The notes: generated by a model from the sequence alone, not told the origin. Numbered from the stretch's first letter, positions 9,121 to 17,356 are shown. The stretch is 64,000 bases of DNA from Nocardia miyunensis NBRC 108239 (GCF_001613065.1 NZ_BDBQ01000013.1:62001-126000), one strand, 5' to 3'. A program made the numbers and translations.

Positions 9121-9495
9121 ATGACACAAAACCGCGGTGTCCGCCTTGCGGCGCGAATCGCTGTCGCGGGTGCGCTGGTCGTTACCCCGATCGCGGCGTT
9201 GGCCGCTCCGGCGTTGGCCGCTCCGGCGTTGGCCGCTCCGGCTCAGCAGCAAGGCCCGCAGCCCGGTGGATGCCAGGGCGCTCCGAACTGCCAGCCCACT
9301 CAGCCGGGGCAAGGGCATCCCGGCCAGCCTGGCCAGGGGCATCCCGGTCAGCCCGGCGGGCCTGGCCAATCTCATCCCGGCCAGCCCGGTCAGGGTCAGC
9401 ATGGTGACCCCGGCCATGGTAAGCCCGGTGGCCCCGGTCAGGGCCGTCCCGGCCAGCCCGGTCCCACCAACCCGCTGCTTCCTCCGGGTAGGTGA
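9121..9495 (+). CDS. secreted proline/glycine/glutamine-rich repeat protein
   Basis: 124 residues. A standard signal peptide (MTQNRGVRLAARIAVAGALVV) runs into three tandem copies of ALAAP encoded by a 15-base direct repeat, then a low-complexity tail of PGQ and GHPGQPGQ units with several His. It has one Cys pair (GGCQGAPNCQP) near the start of the mature part. GGAAAGG precedes ATG by 7 bases. The repeats give a collagen-like composition but no strict G-X-Y register. Likely an extracellular or wall-associated structural peptide; function unknown. Confidence 0.75.
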   Translation: MTQNRGVRLAARIAVAGALVVTPIAALAAPALAAPALAAPAQQQGPQPGGCQGAPNCQPTQPGQGHPGQPGQGHPGQPGGPGQSHPGQPGQGQHGDPGHGKPGGPGQGRPGQPGPTNPLLPPGR

Positions 9496-9544
9496 TCCCG
9501 TAAGTGTGGTCCGCACGTAGATGACGACGCGACCGCACACGGGT

Positions 9545-9570
9545 GGACCGGTCTTCGGGGAGACCGGTCC
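9545..9570 (+). terminator. hairpin terminator after the repeat-protein gene
   Basis: Perfect 10-bp stem GGACCGGTCT / AGACCGGTCC with a 6-base loop, followed by a weak T/A run, 50 bases after the stop codon. Confidence 0.8.
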
Positions 9571-10048
9571 TCAACATTTCTTCCGCGAATCTCTCTGCCA
9601 TGCAGGGTAATTAATCTGCTGTGGACCCAGTCCCGCTCGGCTCCACATCGGCTGCTGCTGATGACCTGTCCCGGTCTCGACCGGCTCCTGGGGGAATCTC
9701 CGGCGCGCCCCGGAACCCCCTTCGGCGAACCCGGCAACCGCCAGCTGCCTCGCCAAACCCATCAGCGCATCCTCGAGACCTTCGCCCATGGGACTCCGAG
9801 AGTCGCTACCGAGCCGGACCGAGGTGACATATGAGGAGCTCATGCGGACGTGTACACGCGCAGAGGTGGTGGCCGATCACCTCTGGGTGGCACATCGTGA
9901 CCCGGGTGACCGTGACCTTCGAGGGCGCGCACATCGTGTCACCCGACGCCGATGCTGTCCAACAGCGGCAGCGGTCCGGCGGAACCCAACGGCGCTCGGC
10001 GTGATCGACCCGGACAGCAGCGCACTTCCGTGTCATTTACGGGTGCAG
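9571..10048. other. intergenic region without a supported gene
   Basis: About 480 bases before the tRNA fragment. Open frames exist on both strands but show no recognisable protein and no convincing ribosome binding site. I see nothing else in it. Confidence 0.5.
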
Positions 10049-10087
10049 AAAAGAAAAAACCAGGGTTCTGCCGTAGCATTGCCCTGG
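10049..10087 (-). terminator. Rho-independent terminator of the tRNA-Asn locus
   Basis: On the minus strand CCAGGG and CCCTGG form a stem that is followed by TTTTTTCTTTT, a classic intrinsic terminator. It lies 9 bases beyond the 3' end of the tRNA-Asn sequence and would end its transcript. Its presence shows that the chromosomal 3' flank of the tRNA gene is on this side. Confidence 0.85.
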
Positions 10088-10095
10088 CTGTATTG

Positions 10096-10140
10096 CTCCC
10101 CCATCTGGACTCGAACCAGAAACCTGCCGATTAACAGTCG
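10096..10140 (-). other. 3' part of tRNA-Asn(GTT): probable att site of an integrated island
   Basis: Read on the minus strand: CGACTGTTAATCG with anticodon GTT, the T-arm CTGG-TTCGAGT-CCAG, and the 3' acceptor strand TGGGGGA plus discriminator G. The 5' acceptor strand and normal D-arm are absent. Only the inner three base pairs of the anticodon stem remain complementary; the outer two are mismatched, so tRNA identity ends right there. This is the expected residue of tyrosine-recombinase integration at the 3' end of a tRNA gene. An intact tRNA-Asn should lie at the far end of the island, outside the window. Confidence 0.85.
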
Positions 10141-10276
10141 CTTTACCTAAAATACCCTGGTCACGTAACTTAGAGTACGTTACGCGATAACCTGTGCACT
10201 TGGAAATGCGCCTGGAAATTCGTCATATTTCCTGCTCGTTCCCGTCTCTTTCCCGCAACTAGCCGACTGTTTCCCG

Positions 10277-11077
10277 ATGCCAAGGGATCATGGTGGATCT
10301 GACCGGTATTGGCAGTACCCGCTGGCCGAGTCTGTTCTGCAGCCGATCCTACTGCGCGTGCGTTCTATGCGATCGAGCAACGGCGGCGCTATCGGGATCA
10401 TCGAAACCTGTGCCCTCTTACCGCGATTGGAAACTTCCCTGGTGTGCACTATCGACATCGAGTCGATCACGGGCGAGCTCGGCACCTACGAGGTCACCTG
10501 GTGGATCGACGAATACGTGAACAACCCGTTCGATGAATGCGACCACCTCACCTCTGTCGTGCTCGGTCCCCGTGATCGACGCTCCCTCACCTACAGCTAC
10601 GGCCCGATGGCCGAGAGAGTTTCCCGGATCCTCGCGGCTGGAATCCATTCAGAGGCATCGGTAGTGCGGTGGCTCGCCCTGCGTGGATGCCGCGGCATAC
10701 ACACGCTGCACCACTCCGGCAACGATGGACGGATCGCCGTCGATCCACCGTTCAAACCTGACACCATCATGCACAATGGCGCGCTCCGCGGCGTCGCATT
10801 TATCGCCCCGGAATTCGTGTCCGAGGTAACGGATCCGGACCACGTCGTCCGTGACGACATCCAAGAACTATCGTACTGGGCCGAAGGTGATGCGTTCGGA
10901 TACTCGGTCGCACGCCGTTCCGGCGAGATAGTAGGTTCCGGCAGCGGATATTTCGGTTGGCTTGATACCAAGGAATCGATTCTGTGTGACGTCATCCTCG
11001 ATGACGTCCAGGGGTACGAGAGCCATCTCATTCGACAAGCGCAGCTGCTCGGTGCCGGTTTCATCGGCATCATCTGA
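10277..11077 (+). CDS. hypothetical protein, first gene of the island
   Basis: Up to 266 residues. The body is convincing protein, with segments such as GTYEVTWWIDEYVNNPFDEC, VVLGPRDRRSLTYSYGP and GDAFGYSVARRSGEIVGS, but the first 50 residues are less so and the true start may be the ATG before RSSNGG or a later GTG. No family recognised. The preceding 136 bases hold an inverted repeat CGTAAC / GTTACG next to the att site. Confidence 0.55.
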   Translation: MPRDHGGSDRYWQYPLAESVLQPILLRVRSMRSSNGGAIGIIETCALLPRLETSLVCTIDIESITGELGTYEVTWWIDEYVNNPFDECDHLTSVVLGPRDRRSLTYSYGPMAERVSRILAAGIHSEASVVRWLALRGCRGIHTLHHSGNDGRIAVDPPFKPDTIMHNGALRGVAFIAPEFVSEVTDPDHVVRDDIQELSYWAEGDAFGYSVARRSGEIVGSGSGYFGWLDTKESILCDVILDDVQGYESHLIRQAQLLGAGFIGII

Positions 11078-11088
11078 CCGATGGTCGA

Positions 11089-11334
11089 GTGACTCGTCTT
11101 ATATCACCGATCACTGTCGCCGGATCTGTCACGTTCGTCCGGCCGGACAAAAGGGGCGGAGAATTGCCTGTTCTATCTCTACCGAAATCCATGGATGCTC
11201 ATTGCGCGTATTCGGTAGCTCATGGCTGGATGGCCGTACCGGCTGTCGCGATCATCGATCGCGGACCGCTGGGGCCGATCGCCGCTTGCCAGGCGTGCGC
11301 GGAGTTTCATGAACGCGTGGTAAGCACCTCGTGA
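11089..11334 (+). CDS. small hypothetical protein with CxxC pair
   Basis: Up to 81 residues ending AVAIIDRGPLGPIAACQACAEFHERVVSTS. The ACQAC pair with nearby His suggests a metal site. Start uncertain: GTG gives 81 residues, while an internal ATG (DAHCAYSVAHGW) is near a purine-rich stretch. Its stop overlaps the GTG start of the next gene (GTGA), so the two are probably translationally coupled. Confidence 0.55.
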   Translation: MTRLISPITVAGSVTFVRPDKRGGELPVLSLPKSMDAHCAYSVAHGWMAVPAVAIIDRGPLGPIAACQACAEFHERVVSTS

Positions 11335-11951
11335 GCGTGCAGTCCGCGTCGTCTTCGCCCGTACTCTCGCCGGTCACCGCGGCTCTGCTCGACGGGCGGC
11401 CGGATTTGATCCGGTTTCCGCGCGGACGGGAGACCATCATGACCGGCGGACGCATTGTCTGCGTCCACTGTGGTGGCGTCTCCACCGCTCGGCGACACGA
11501 TCGCCCGTGGTGTCAGCAGTGTGGGTGCTATCTCACGCTCGATCCCGCAGTGGGCGAGTGGGTCAGCTTCGCCGAGAAGCTGTGGCGTGAGAACGAAGCG
11601 CGCAACGTCCAGTGGTTCGACCAGACCCGCACTAACCTCCGCCGCCAGCTCGACGACATCCGAAGCGTCGTTCCGGACGGATGGACCACGCACGTCAACG
11701 ACCCTGGCCGTGGTCTTGCGTGCATCGATATCGCACCGCCCGCCGACCGGATCGACGTCTCCGCTCGCCTGTATCCGCCACACGACGGACAGCCCGGCGG
11801 CTGGTATGTGCGCATCAACAACCGGACCCGGCACGTGGATTTCCCGTTGTACATCGCTGGCGGCGCACACGCCGCCTTCTTCACCACCGCCGCCATCGCC
11901 ACACACGGCGCCATCCAGACGGTTCGTGGCGAACTCCTTGCCTCCTACTGA
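11331..11951 (+). CDS. zinc-ribbon hypothetical protein
   Basis: 206 residues. A zinc-ribbon lies near residue 44: CVHCGG, then about 15 residues, then CQQCGCYL. The remainder has a helical charged section (EKLWRENEARNVQWFDQTR) and a beta-rich C-terminal part with GGWYVRINNRTRHVDFPLYI. Coupled to the preceding gene by a GTGA overlap. No family recognised; nucleic-acid binding through the ribbon is a possibility only. Confidence 0.7.
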   Translation: MSVQSASSSPVLSPVTAALLDGRPDLIRFPRGRETIMTGGRIVCVHCGGVSTARRHDRPWCQQCGCYLTLDPAVGEWVSFAEKLWRENEARNVQWFDQTRTNLRRQLDDIRSVVPDGWTTHVNDPGRGLACIDIAPPADRIDVSARLYPPHDGQPGGWYVRINNRTRHVDFPLYIAGGAHAAFFTTAAIATHGAIQTVRGELLASY

Positions 11952-11958
11952 GCAAGCC

Positions 11959-12282
11959 TCAAGGATCAGGGGTTTCCTCCAGCTCATAAGCCGTGCGGAT
12001 CGAGCCGGTGAGGGAGCCGATCACCTCGGCCAGGGTGTACTCGGGCAACGCCCAGGCCAGCCGTTCCACTTGCTCGCCAGTGAATAGAAAGCCCGCCCAG
12101 TCGCTGAGCCGGTCGTGCAGTGTCCCCGCAACATCAAGTGCAGGTTCATCGTCGATCTTGGCGGAGGACCCCGCCGTCCCGGTGGCCCTGGCAGGAGCCG
12201 CCGTGCCCACCGATACGGGACATGTGTCGGCGCCGCGCCGACAGCCCCCGCGGTCGATCTGCCCGAACCGCCGACCTCGCAC
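11959..12282 (-). CDS. small hypothetical acidic protein
   Basis: The last 65 residues (TLHDRLSDWAGFLFTGEQVERLAWALPEYTLAEVIGSLTGSIRTAYELEETPDP) in outline read like a real helical acidic protein; the first 40 residues are poor, so the true start is probably further in. It is convergent with the zinc-ribbon gene, 8 bases apart. No family recognised. Confidence 0.45.
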   Translation of the reverse strand: MRGRRFGQIDRGGCRRGADTCPVSVGTAAPARATGTAGSSAKIDDEPALDVAGTLHDRLSDWAGFLFTGEQVERLAWALPEYTLAEVIGSLTGSIRTAYELEETPDP

Positions 12283-12342
12283 ACGTCATATCCGGGGAGG
12301 CTCGGATGCGTTGTAAGACAACAAGATAGGAGAACACTCACT

Positions 12343-12699
12343 ATGTTTTCGGACGACGAGGATGGTCGGCCGGTCCACGACGAGCAATATCGGGCGTTAC
12401 GCAAACTCTATGCGCGGTTGCGTGCGCTCGGTTTCGCGGCCACGTTCGACCCCAACGAGCTCGAGCACTACTTCGAGCCGGTCATCGACATCACCGTCGC
12501 AGGCTATGCGTTGAGCATCGAGCAACACACCGGCGCGGATTTCGTTCACATCGAACGTCGCGTGCAGTCCACCGATCAGAGGTGGTCGTGCCTGGTCACG
12601 GTCGCCGAACGTCTCGACAACGACATGGTTCCCGCATTGCTGCTGGGTCTGCAGCACCCCTCGTTGGCCCACACACACGACGCCGATCCTCGCCGGTGA
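12343..12699 (+). CDS. hypothetical protein, first gene of a two-gene operon
   Basis: 118 residues beginning MFSDDEDGRPVHDEQYRALR, with ATAGGAGAA before the ATG. Two-layer alpha/beta pattern with YFEPVIDITVAGYALSIEQH and WSCLVTVAERLDND. The stop codon overlaps the start of the next gene (GTGA), so both are made from one transcript. No family recognised. Confidence 0.7.
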   Translation: MFSDDEDGRPVHDEQYRALRKLYARLRALGFAATFDPNELEHYFEPVIDITVAGYALSIEQHTGADFVHIERRVQSTDQRWSCLVTVAERLDNDMVPALLLGLQHPSLAHTHDADPRR

Positions 12700-13250
12700 A
12701 AGCCCTCAACGTTATGACTCCATCACTCGTCCACGAAGATCCCGCGGGAAGCTATTGCGATCTGTGGGGCCGACCGACCCCGCCCGGCGACTGGGCTTAT
12801 GACCTCGATGATTTCAATATTCATTACGGTCCAGGGTGGTGGCCGTTCTACACCCGCTACAAACCCTTCGCGAAGCCGGAGATCACCCGCCCCATCGGTG
12901 TTCGCCTCGCGCCGGACACCGAATACTACTCGTGGCGCAACGAATACGTGCTGCTGACACCCGATCTGCGTAACCCGGCCGTGGTTACCGGCCTGCTGCG
13001 GTTGTTCGTACGCCGCCAAGGAGGCGGGGCGATCTGCGTGGATACCCGGATCGCCGTCGACATGCGCGCCAAAGGCGTGCACATTCCCGCCGATTGTCCG
13101 CATGCGCTGCGTGATCAGGCGCAGACCAAGGGGGAGCGCGTCCTGCGGTTCCTGCTTCACCACCGTGCCCGAGGTCGTGCTGGAGACACCCGCCCGGTCA
13201 CTGCCTACGACAAGTGGATTGCCGCCTCCGATGGTGCCACTGGACATTGA
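12696..13250 (+). CDS. hypothetical protein, second gene of the operon
   Basis: 184 residues from a GTG overlapping the previous stop. Aromatic-rich N-terminal half (DLWGRPTPPGDWAYDLDDFN, GPGWWPFYTRYKPF), then VGVRLAPDTEYYSWRNEYVLL-like strands and a helical basic C-terminus. Not recognised. The pair it forms with the preceding gene is the only context. Confidence 0.65.
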   Translation: MKALNVMTPSLVHEDPAGSYCDLWGRPTPPGDWAYDLDDFNIHYGPGWWPFYTRYKPFAKPEITRPIGVRLAPDTEYYSWRNEYVLLTPDLRNPAVVTGLLRLFVRRQGGGAICVDTRIAVDMRAKGVHIPADCPHALRDQAQTKGERVLRFLLHHRARGRAGDTRPVTAYDKWIAASDGATGH

Positions 13251-13404
13251 CCGGCGGCTCCGTGAGTTGGTCCACGGCCGTCCCTGTGCGCTGGCGCGCT
13301 GCTGTGCGCGGCGCAGCGACGGTTCTGCAAGGTCTTTGCCGATGGCAGGGCAGGTCGTTGTGGTGGTCGGCCAGTGTTCGGGAGTCGTGGCACAGGGATA
13401 CCGG

Positions 13405-14232
13405 TCATTCGAGTTGTGTTTCCGGGGGCTCGGGTGACCGGTGTTGTGTCGGGTCCCCGATGAGACCGATGAGCGTGTCCATGCCGCTCCCAGTTCCCGG
13501 CGCGAGTTGGCCTGGGGCAATCAGGTGGGGCAGTGAGGTGGTCATTTCCAGCACCCGCCGCATCAAGTCGGGCATGGTTTCGTCGATCTGGGCGTTCTGG
13601 ACCTTCTCCTCGATCATCCCGTCGAGCAAGGTGCGCAGTGGCTGGGGATCGGTGTTCGGACTAGCCCACACCAGCGTGGCGCGGCAGGCGTCGTTCCACC
13701 GGGCCGAACTGACGGCGCTGTAGTCGATCGTCCATCGGGCCGCATCGGAGAGTTGATCGAACAGCAGGCGAGTCGACCGGCCGTTGCCCTCCGGAAACGG
13801 GTGTGCCGCATTGAGCGCGGCCAACCCGCCGGCTGCCGCATCGCAAAACCTTTCGCGGTTCAGGTCTGCCCATGGACGGCTCGCGACGGCCTCGACGGCC
13901 TGGCGGGCATAGGTATCCAGGTAGTGGCGCGGGCAGAAAGCCACATCTTGTTTGCCCATGTCGATGGTCCGGAACTGTCCGGCCCACTCGTAGATTCCGC
14001 GAAACAGATGGGCATGGAGGGCTTTCCATTGCCCGACGTCGCCCGTGTGCGGGATCGCTGCGGAGCCGAGCCGAATCTCCAGTGTGCGCTGCATGGTCTG
14101 CCGGTACTCGATGAGCCGCAGGACACGCTCGGTGGTGGCGCCGAGCAGGTTGCGCATCATCGGCTCACCATCGTCGCCCATGGTCATGTACGTCATCGCG
14201 TACGTGTCACGCTGCCAGGAATTACCGACCAT
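13405..14232 (-). CDS. Fic/DOC family protein (probable AMP transferase)
   Basis: 275 residues. The Fic active-site loop is HPFPEGNGRSTRLL, matching HxFx(D/E)GNGRxxR with catalytic His and both Arg residues intact, preceded by HAHLFRGIYEWAGQFRT, the flap region. Such enzymes transfer AMP or other nucleotides to target hydroxyl groups. No inhibitory (S/T)xxxE(G/N) helix is evident inside the protein. It lies 20 bases behind a globin-like gene in the same operon and is a paralog of the second Fic protein of this island, whose neighbour is a VbhA-type antitoxin. Confidence 0.9.
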   Translation of the reverse strand: MVGNSWQRDTYAMTYMTMGDDGEPMMRNLLGATTERVLRLIEYRQTMQRTLEIRLGSAAIPHTGDVGQWKALHAHLFRGIYEWAGQFRTIDMGKQDVAFCPRHYLDTYARQAVEAVASRPWADLNRERFCDAAAGGLAALNAAHPFPEGNGRSTRLLFDQLSDAARWTIDYSAVSSARWNDACRATLVWASPNTDPQPLRTLLDGMIEEKVQNAQIDETMPDLMRRVLEMTTSLPHLIAPGQLAPGTGSGMDTLIGLIGDPTQHRSPEPPETQLE

Positions 14233-14252
14233 CGTTTGTCCCTAGCGGTCTT

Positions 14253-14831
14253 TCATTCGACGCCGGTCTCCGTTTCCGGGGCCGGTGACGCAGATGGTGC
14301 AGTCGAGGTCGAGGGCGCGGCTACTGCCGGAGGAGCGTTCTGCTCGTGGTTCGCGGTCTGTGTGTACGCGCGTTTCTGAATGTCCACACCGGTTCGCATG
14401 AGCGCCTCCCACACCGACATGTCCTGCGGGGACCATGCCCGGCCGTTCTCGGCCGCCGCAGCAGCCATGCACCGCACGAACACCGCCGCTCCCAGGTCGA
14501 GCAGTACCGGCGGTAACCCCGCACGGGCGTGTGCTCGTCCCACTGCTGTGAATTCCGCCTCGAGCCGTCGAGTGTCGAGCGGGTCCGTGCTGGCGAGAGT
14601 GACCAGAATTCCGAGAAACTCCGCCGTCGACCGGATCCGCGCGGGAAGGTCGTACAGAAACGGGTGAGTTCCGGGAACGTCGGCGAATTGGGCGTAGATC
14701 GATTCGGCCACCGCTCGGCAGCGGCCGGTGCCCACGGACACGGCAGTGCGTCGCAGCAACGACACCTGGTGCCGCGTCAGAGCACCGAACGGCCGCTGTG
14801 CCTCGGAGTGTGATTCTCCCGCCGAGGTCAC
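14253..14831 (-). CDS. globin-like helical protein upstream of fic
   Basis: 192 residues, all-helical with a low-complexity Ala/Pro/Ser tail. The order of helices and the segment AVGRAHARAGLPPVLLDLGAAVF resembles the F-G region of single-domain globins, where the His would be the proximal haem ligand, and WSPQDMSVWEALMRTGVDIQKRAY resembles the final helix. It occupies the position that an antitoxin holds in Fic operons. The globin assignment is by eye and uncertain; haem binding is not established. Confidence 0.6.
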   Translation of the reverse strand: MTSAGESHSEAQRPFGALTRHQVSLLRRTAVSVGTGRCRAVAESIYAQFADVPGTHPFLYDLPARIRSTAEFLGILVTLASTDPLDTRRLEAEFTAVGRAHARAGLPPVLLDLGAAVFVRCMAAAAAENGRAWSPQDMSVWEALMRTGVDIQKRAYTQTANHEQNAPPAVAAPSTSTAPSASPAPETETGVE

Positions 14832-14959
14832 AGCGCACGCCGGCTTTGTGCTGCCGCACCGGTGCCGGTCCGGGCAACCGCTTCGAATGTGTGAGAAATT
14901 CGGGTTACAGCCATGGATTCATGAAAACCCGAAGCGCTATTATTGTCCATTAATTTGGA

Positions 14960-15032
14960 CCACACCCTTTGTGGCCCCACTGCCAGTGGTGTTTCGCGGA
15001 AGAAATTCCCATCGTGTCACCACTATCAGTGG
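14960..15032. promoter_or_regulatory. three short inverted repeats upstream of a secreted-protein gene
   Basis: CCAC-N7-GTGG is followed by two near-identical palindromes, CCACT-GCC-AGTGG and CCACT-ATC-AGTGG, whose starts are 43 bases apart, about four helical turns. They lie 100-170 bases before the next gene. The spacing and identity suggest a dimeric regulator binding on one DNA face; this is inference. Confidence 0.5.
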
Positions 15033-15133
15033 CCCCATCAACAGTGGCTGCCGAAATCATGGACATACCGACATTTATTGGCTGTGATTCTTGCAGGGCT
15101 GAATAAGCCACTGGAGAGAAACGGAGACACCCA

Positions 15134-15589
15134 ATGAATTCGATGTCCAAAGTTGCGAGCGTGGTCGCGATTCCCCTGCTCGTGAGCGCTGTCGGCGCCG
15201 GGGCTGCAAGCGCGTCCCCAGCCATTCACGGACCCCAACCGGCGGTCGTCGCGGCCGCATCCGCTCCGATTCCACGCGCCCAGAACATCGCTGATCGGAA
15301 CCCGGTGGACAACGGTGCCGCGATCGGGGCTGGTATCGGTGCGATCCTGGCGATTCCCGGATTCGTCGGTGGCCTCGCCAGCGGTGCCTCGACCGGCGCC
15401 GCCATCGGTGGCGCACTCGGTACTCTGCCGGTCGGCACGCTCACGGTGCCCGGCACGGTCATCGGCGGCATCATCGGCGCACCCATCGGTGGCGTTCTCG
15501 GCGCGGCCGCCCCGATCATCGGTGGCGCGCTGCTGGGAGCCGCCACCGGATATGTTGCGCCGCAAAGTATTCCGCAGGTACTTCCGTAA
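15134..15589 (+). CDS. small secreted Gly/Ala-rich protein
   Basis: 151 residues. Signal peptide VASVVAIPLLVSAVGAGAASA, a short linker, then about 90 residues of glycine-zipper-like sequence (GAAIGAGIGAILAIPG, GGIIGAPIGGVLGAAAPIIGGALLG) that could insert in membranes or oligomerise. Similar small secreted Gly-zipper proteins are common in Nocardia and Rhodococcus and are uncharacterised. ACGGAGACAC precedes the ATG. Hairpin terminator directly after the stop. Confidence 0.75.
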   Translation: MNSMSKVASVVAIPLLVSAVGAGAASASPAIHGPQPAVVAAASAPIPRAQNIADRNPVDNGAAIGAGIGAILAIPGFVGGLASGASTGAAIGGALGTLPVGTLTVPGTVIGGIIGAPIGGVLGAAAPIIGGALLGAATGYVAPQSIPQVLP

Positions 15590-15603
15590 CACGCACAACG
15601 CGC

Positions 15604-15628
15604 GGGCATGGTGTCACCCACCATGCCC
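15604..15628. terminator. terminator between convergent genes
   Basis: GGGCATGGTG / CACCATGCCC, a perfect 10-bp stem with a 5-base loop, 15 bases after one stop codon and overlapping the stop of the convergent gene. Confidence 0.75.
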
Positions 15629-15961
15629 CCGCAGAAGGTGATCGCGGTACATCTCCCGTGTAGCACCCACCCACTCGGCGCGAGGACTCACCCGGTCCTC
15701 GCGCCGAGTCGCGTTGATACCCAGCTCAGCCATCGCCGTCTGTCCGCATCGACATCGTTCGATGCAGCCTTCTCGCCGTGTCCGCCAGAGATCATCGATC
15801 ATCGGCCCCGTGAGTCCCGCGCCCGCGGTACCTGGTGCGCCCTGTCGCCAGTGTTGTTGCAGCAGTGTGCGGATCCGGCGTTGATCAGCCCAGACTTGCG
15901 GATCGTCGGGGTCGAGCCCAGCATCGGTCAAGGCCTGCCGATCAATCCAGTTCTCCTCCAT
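15614..15961 (-). CDS. hypothetical 115-residue protein
   Basis: Starts MEENWIDRQALTDAGLDPDD with a purine-poor upstream region. The N-terminal part (PQVWADQRRIRTLLQQHW) looks like a helical protein, with a C-R-C cluster near the middle. The last 30 residues are encoded over a perfect 14-bp inverted repeat (CTCGGCGCGAGGAC). Not recognised; moderately likely to be real. Confidence 0.5.
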   Translation of the reverse strand: MEENWIDRQALTDAGLDPDDPQVWADQRRIRTLLQQHWRQGAPGTAGAGLTGPMIDDLWRTRREGCIERCRCGQTAMAELGINATRREDRVSPRAEWVGATREMYRDHLLRGHGG

Positions 15962-16711
15962 GCTCTGGTTGGACGGCGCAGAATCCGCAGCGGTCGCATG
16001 AGGCGGTCCCGTTGTCCGGAAGTCGTCCTCCTGCCGACGGCGGTGGTCGTGGCACGCAGTCGGGTTCCGCCGGGCCAGGGCCCGACGTTATGTCCAGGCG
16101 TGATCTGCCGTGCGCGCGGTATGTTCGCACCGCAGCGTCGGCGACCGATCGGTACAGAGCTCCGCAGCGACCAGAAACGTTCTCGATGCCGGTGCGATGC
16201 TGATATCCGGCCTCCGCCCCCCATCCCGGCTCACCGGCGCCAATGTCGCGATGCCAACTACATTGAGCGCCAACAATTCCAGCTGACACTGACACACCGA
16301 CAAGCGGCTCATCACGCCGGCCACCATTCCCGGCACGGTCCGCGGTGTCGCTGCGCTGCCCATCGTTCCCGCCTGCTGTTCTCACGGATTCACCTGTTGC
16401 GCAGCGGGTTACGGTGTGTCTCTCGTAAAGGACGCTCAGGATCTAGGCCGATGCCACAACGGGCAGCTCGGCAACAAGCCGCACGCGATACACCACAGAT
16501 CCGAGCGTGCAACAACACCGGGGTCACTTCACACCGCGGCTTGAGGTGGACTCCGGCGATCGCCAGGCCCGGTCGAGTCCGAACGCTCGACAACGATTCC
16601 GCGCCCGCGAGGCCAATTCACACCACCGGCAACGCCGCCGAGTGCGGCTGATCTACCAGGGCTGGGCGCCGGTCCCGCTACATGCCCGCACTGATCGAGG
16701 AGAGCAAGTAG
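15962..16711. other. 750 bases without a supported gene
   Basis: Several open frames on both strands, none with a protein-like composition or ribosome binding site. The last 20 bases hold GAGGAGAGCAAG, the binding site of the next gene. Otherwise nothing visible. Confidence 0.5.
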
Positions 16712-17356
16712 ATGACCAGCAACGAGGTGCCCGAGCCCGTCGTCGACCTTAGTGAGTCCGTCCAGGTGCCCACGCTCGAATGGCATGCTGAGACCGATCC
16801 GGCCGAACTCGGACGTTTGGAAGCGTTGCAATGGATTTCGGCCGAGTGGGGTGGGTTCTCTATGCATGTCGAACAGTCCGCGCTCGACGAAGACCGAGGC
16901 GAGATAACTCTGTTCATCTCCCATGATCATTACGACGACGCGGCGTGGCGCGACGCGGTGCCGTACGAGTCGGTGGAGACAGCGAAGGAGTCCGGGGTCG
17001 CTACGATCGTCGCTACGATCGAGGGTGAGCTCACTCGTGTAGCCGTCCGCGCGATCGACCCGTACGACAGCAACCGGTTCCGATGGACGATCGTGACGTG
17101 CCCGATCGATGTACTCGGCAACTACGACGCCGAAGCCACCGCCATCTACCCGCGACTGCCCGAATATCCCAACAGCTCAGACTCGGTCGGCTTCCGCGGC
17201 CCGGTGATCGTGGTCGATGGCTGCACCGGATTCGAGGCGGGATGCTCGACCTGGTCGCACTGCGACGACGACGAACTCGACCAGGCTCGCCACGAGCACT
17301 GGGACTGCGAACACGACCTGACCTCCGCCAACTACCCGAAAGACGATCACCGATGA
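16712..17356 (+). CDS. hypothetical acidic protein
   Basis: 214 residues, strongly acidic, with MTSNEVPEPVVDLSESVQVP at the start and a Cys/His-rich C-terminus (GCTGFEAGCSTWSHCDDDEL, HWDCEH). Alternating strands with ITLFISHDHYDDAAW and RFRWTIVTCPIDVLG suggest alpha/beta. Strong ribosome site GAGGAG. No family recognised. Confidence 0.7.
   Translation: MTSNEVPEPVVDLSESVQVPTLEWHAETDPAELGRLEALQWISAEWGGFSMHVEQSALDEDRGEITLFISHDHYDDAAWRDAVPYESVETAKESGVATIVATIEGELTRVAVRAIDPYDSNRFRWTIVTCPIDVLGNYDAEATAIYPRLPEYPNSSDSVGFRGPVIVVDGCTGFEAGCSTWSHCDDDELDQARHEHWDCEHDLTSANYPKDDHR

Noticed and set aside
9193-9240. Three tandem 15-base repeats considered as a small CRISPR-like or VNTR locus
   Set aside because: They encode ALAAP repeats in a signal-peptide region and have no spacers; ordinary coding repeat.
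9571-9843. Minus-strand 90-residue frame starting MSSSYVTSVRLGSDSRSPMG
   Set aside because: No ribosome site, low-complexity composition and overlap with the terminator region; not convincing.
9788-10150. Plus-strand frames ending LDSNQKPAD or CSPIWTRTRNLP
   Set aside because: These are translations of the antisense of a tRNA gene, a well-known false protein. The sequence is the tRNA-Asn fragment.
10096-10168. A complete functional tRNA-Asn on the minus strand
   Set aside because: The 5' acceptor strand needed to pair with TGGGGGA is absent and the outer anticodon stem is mismatched.
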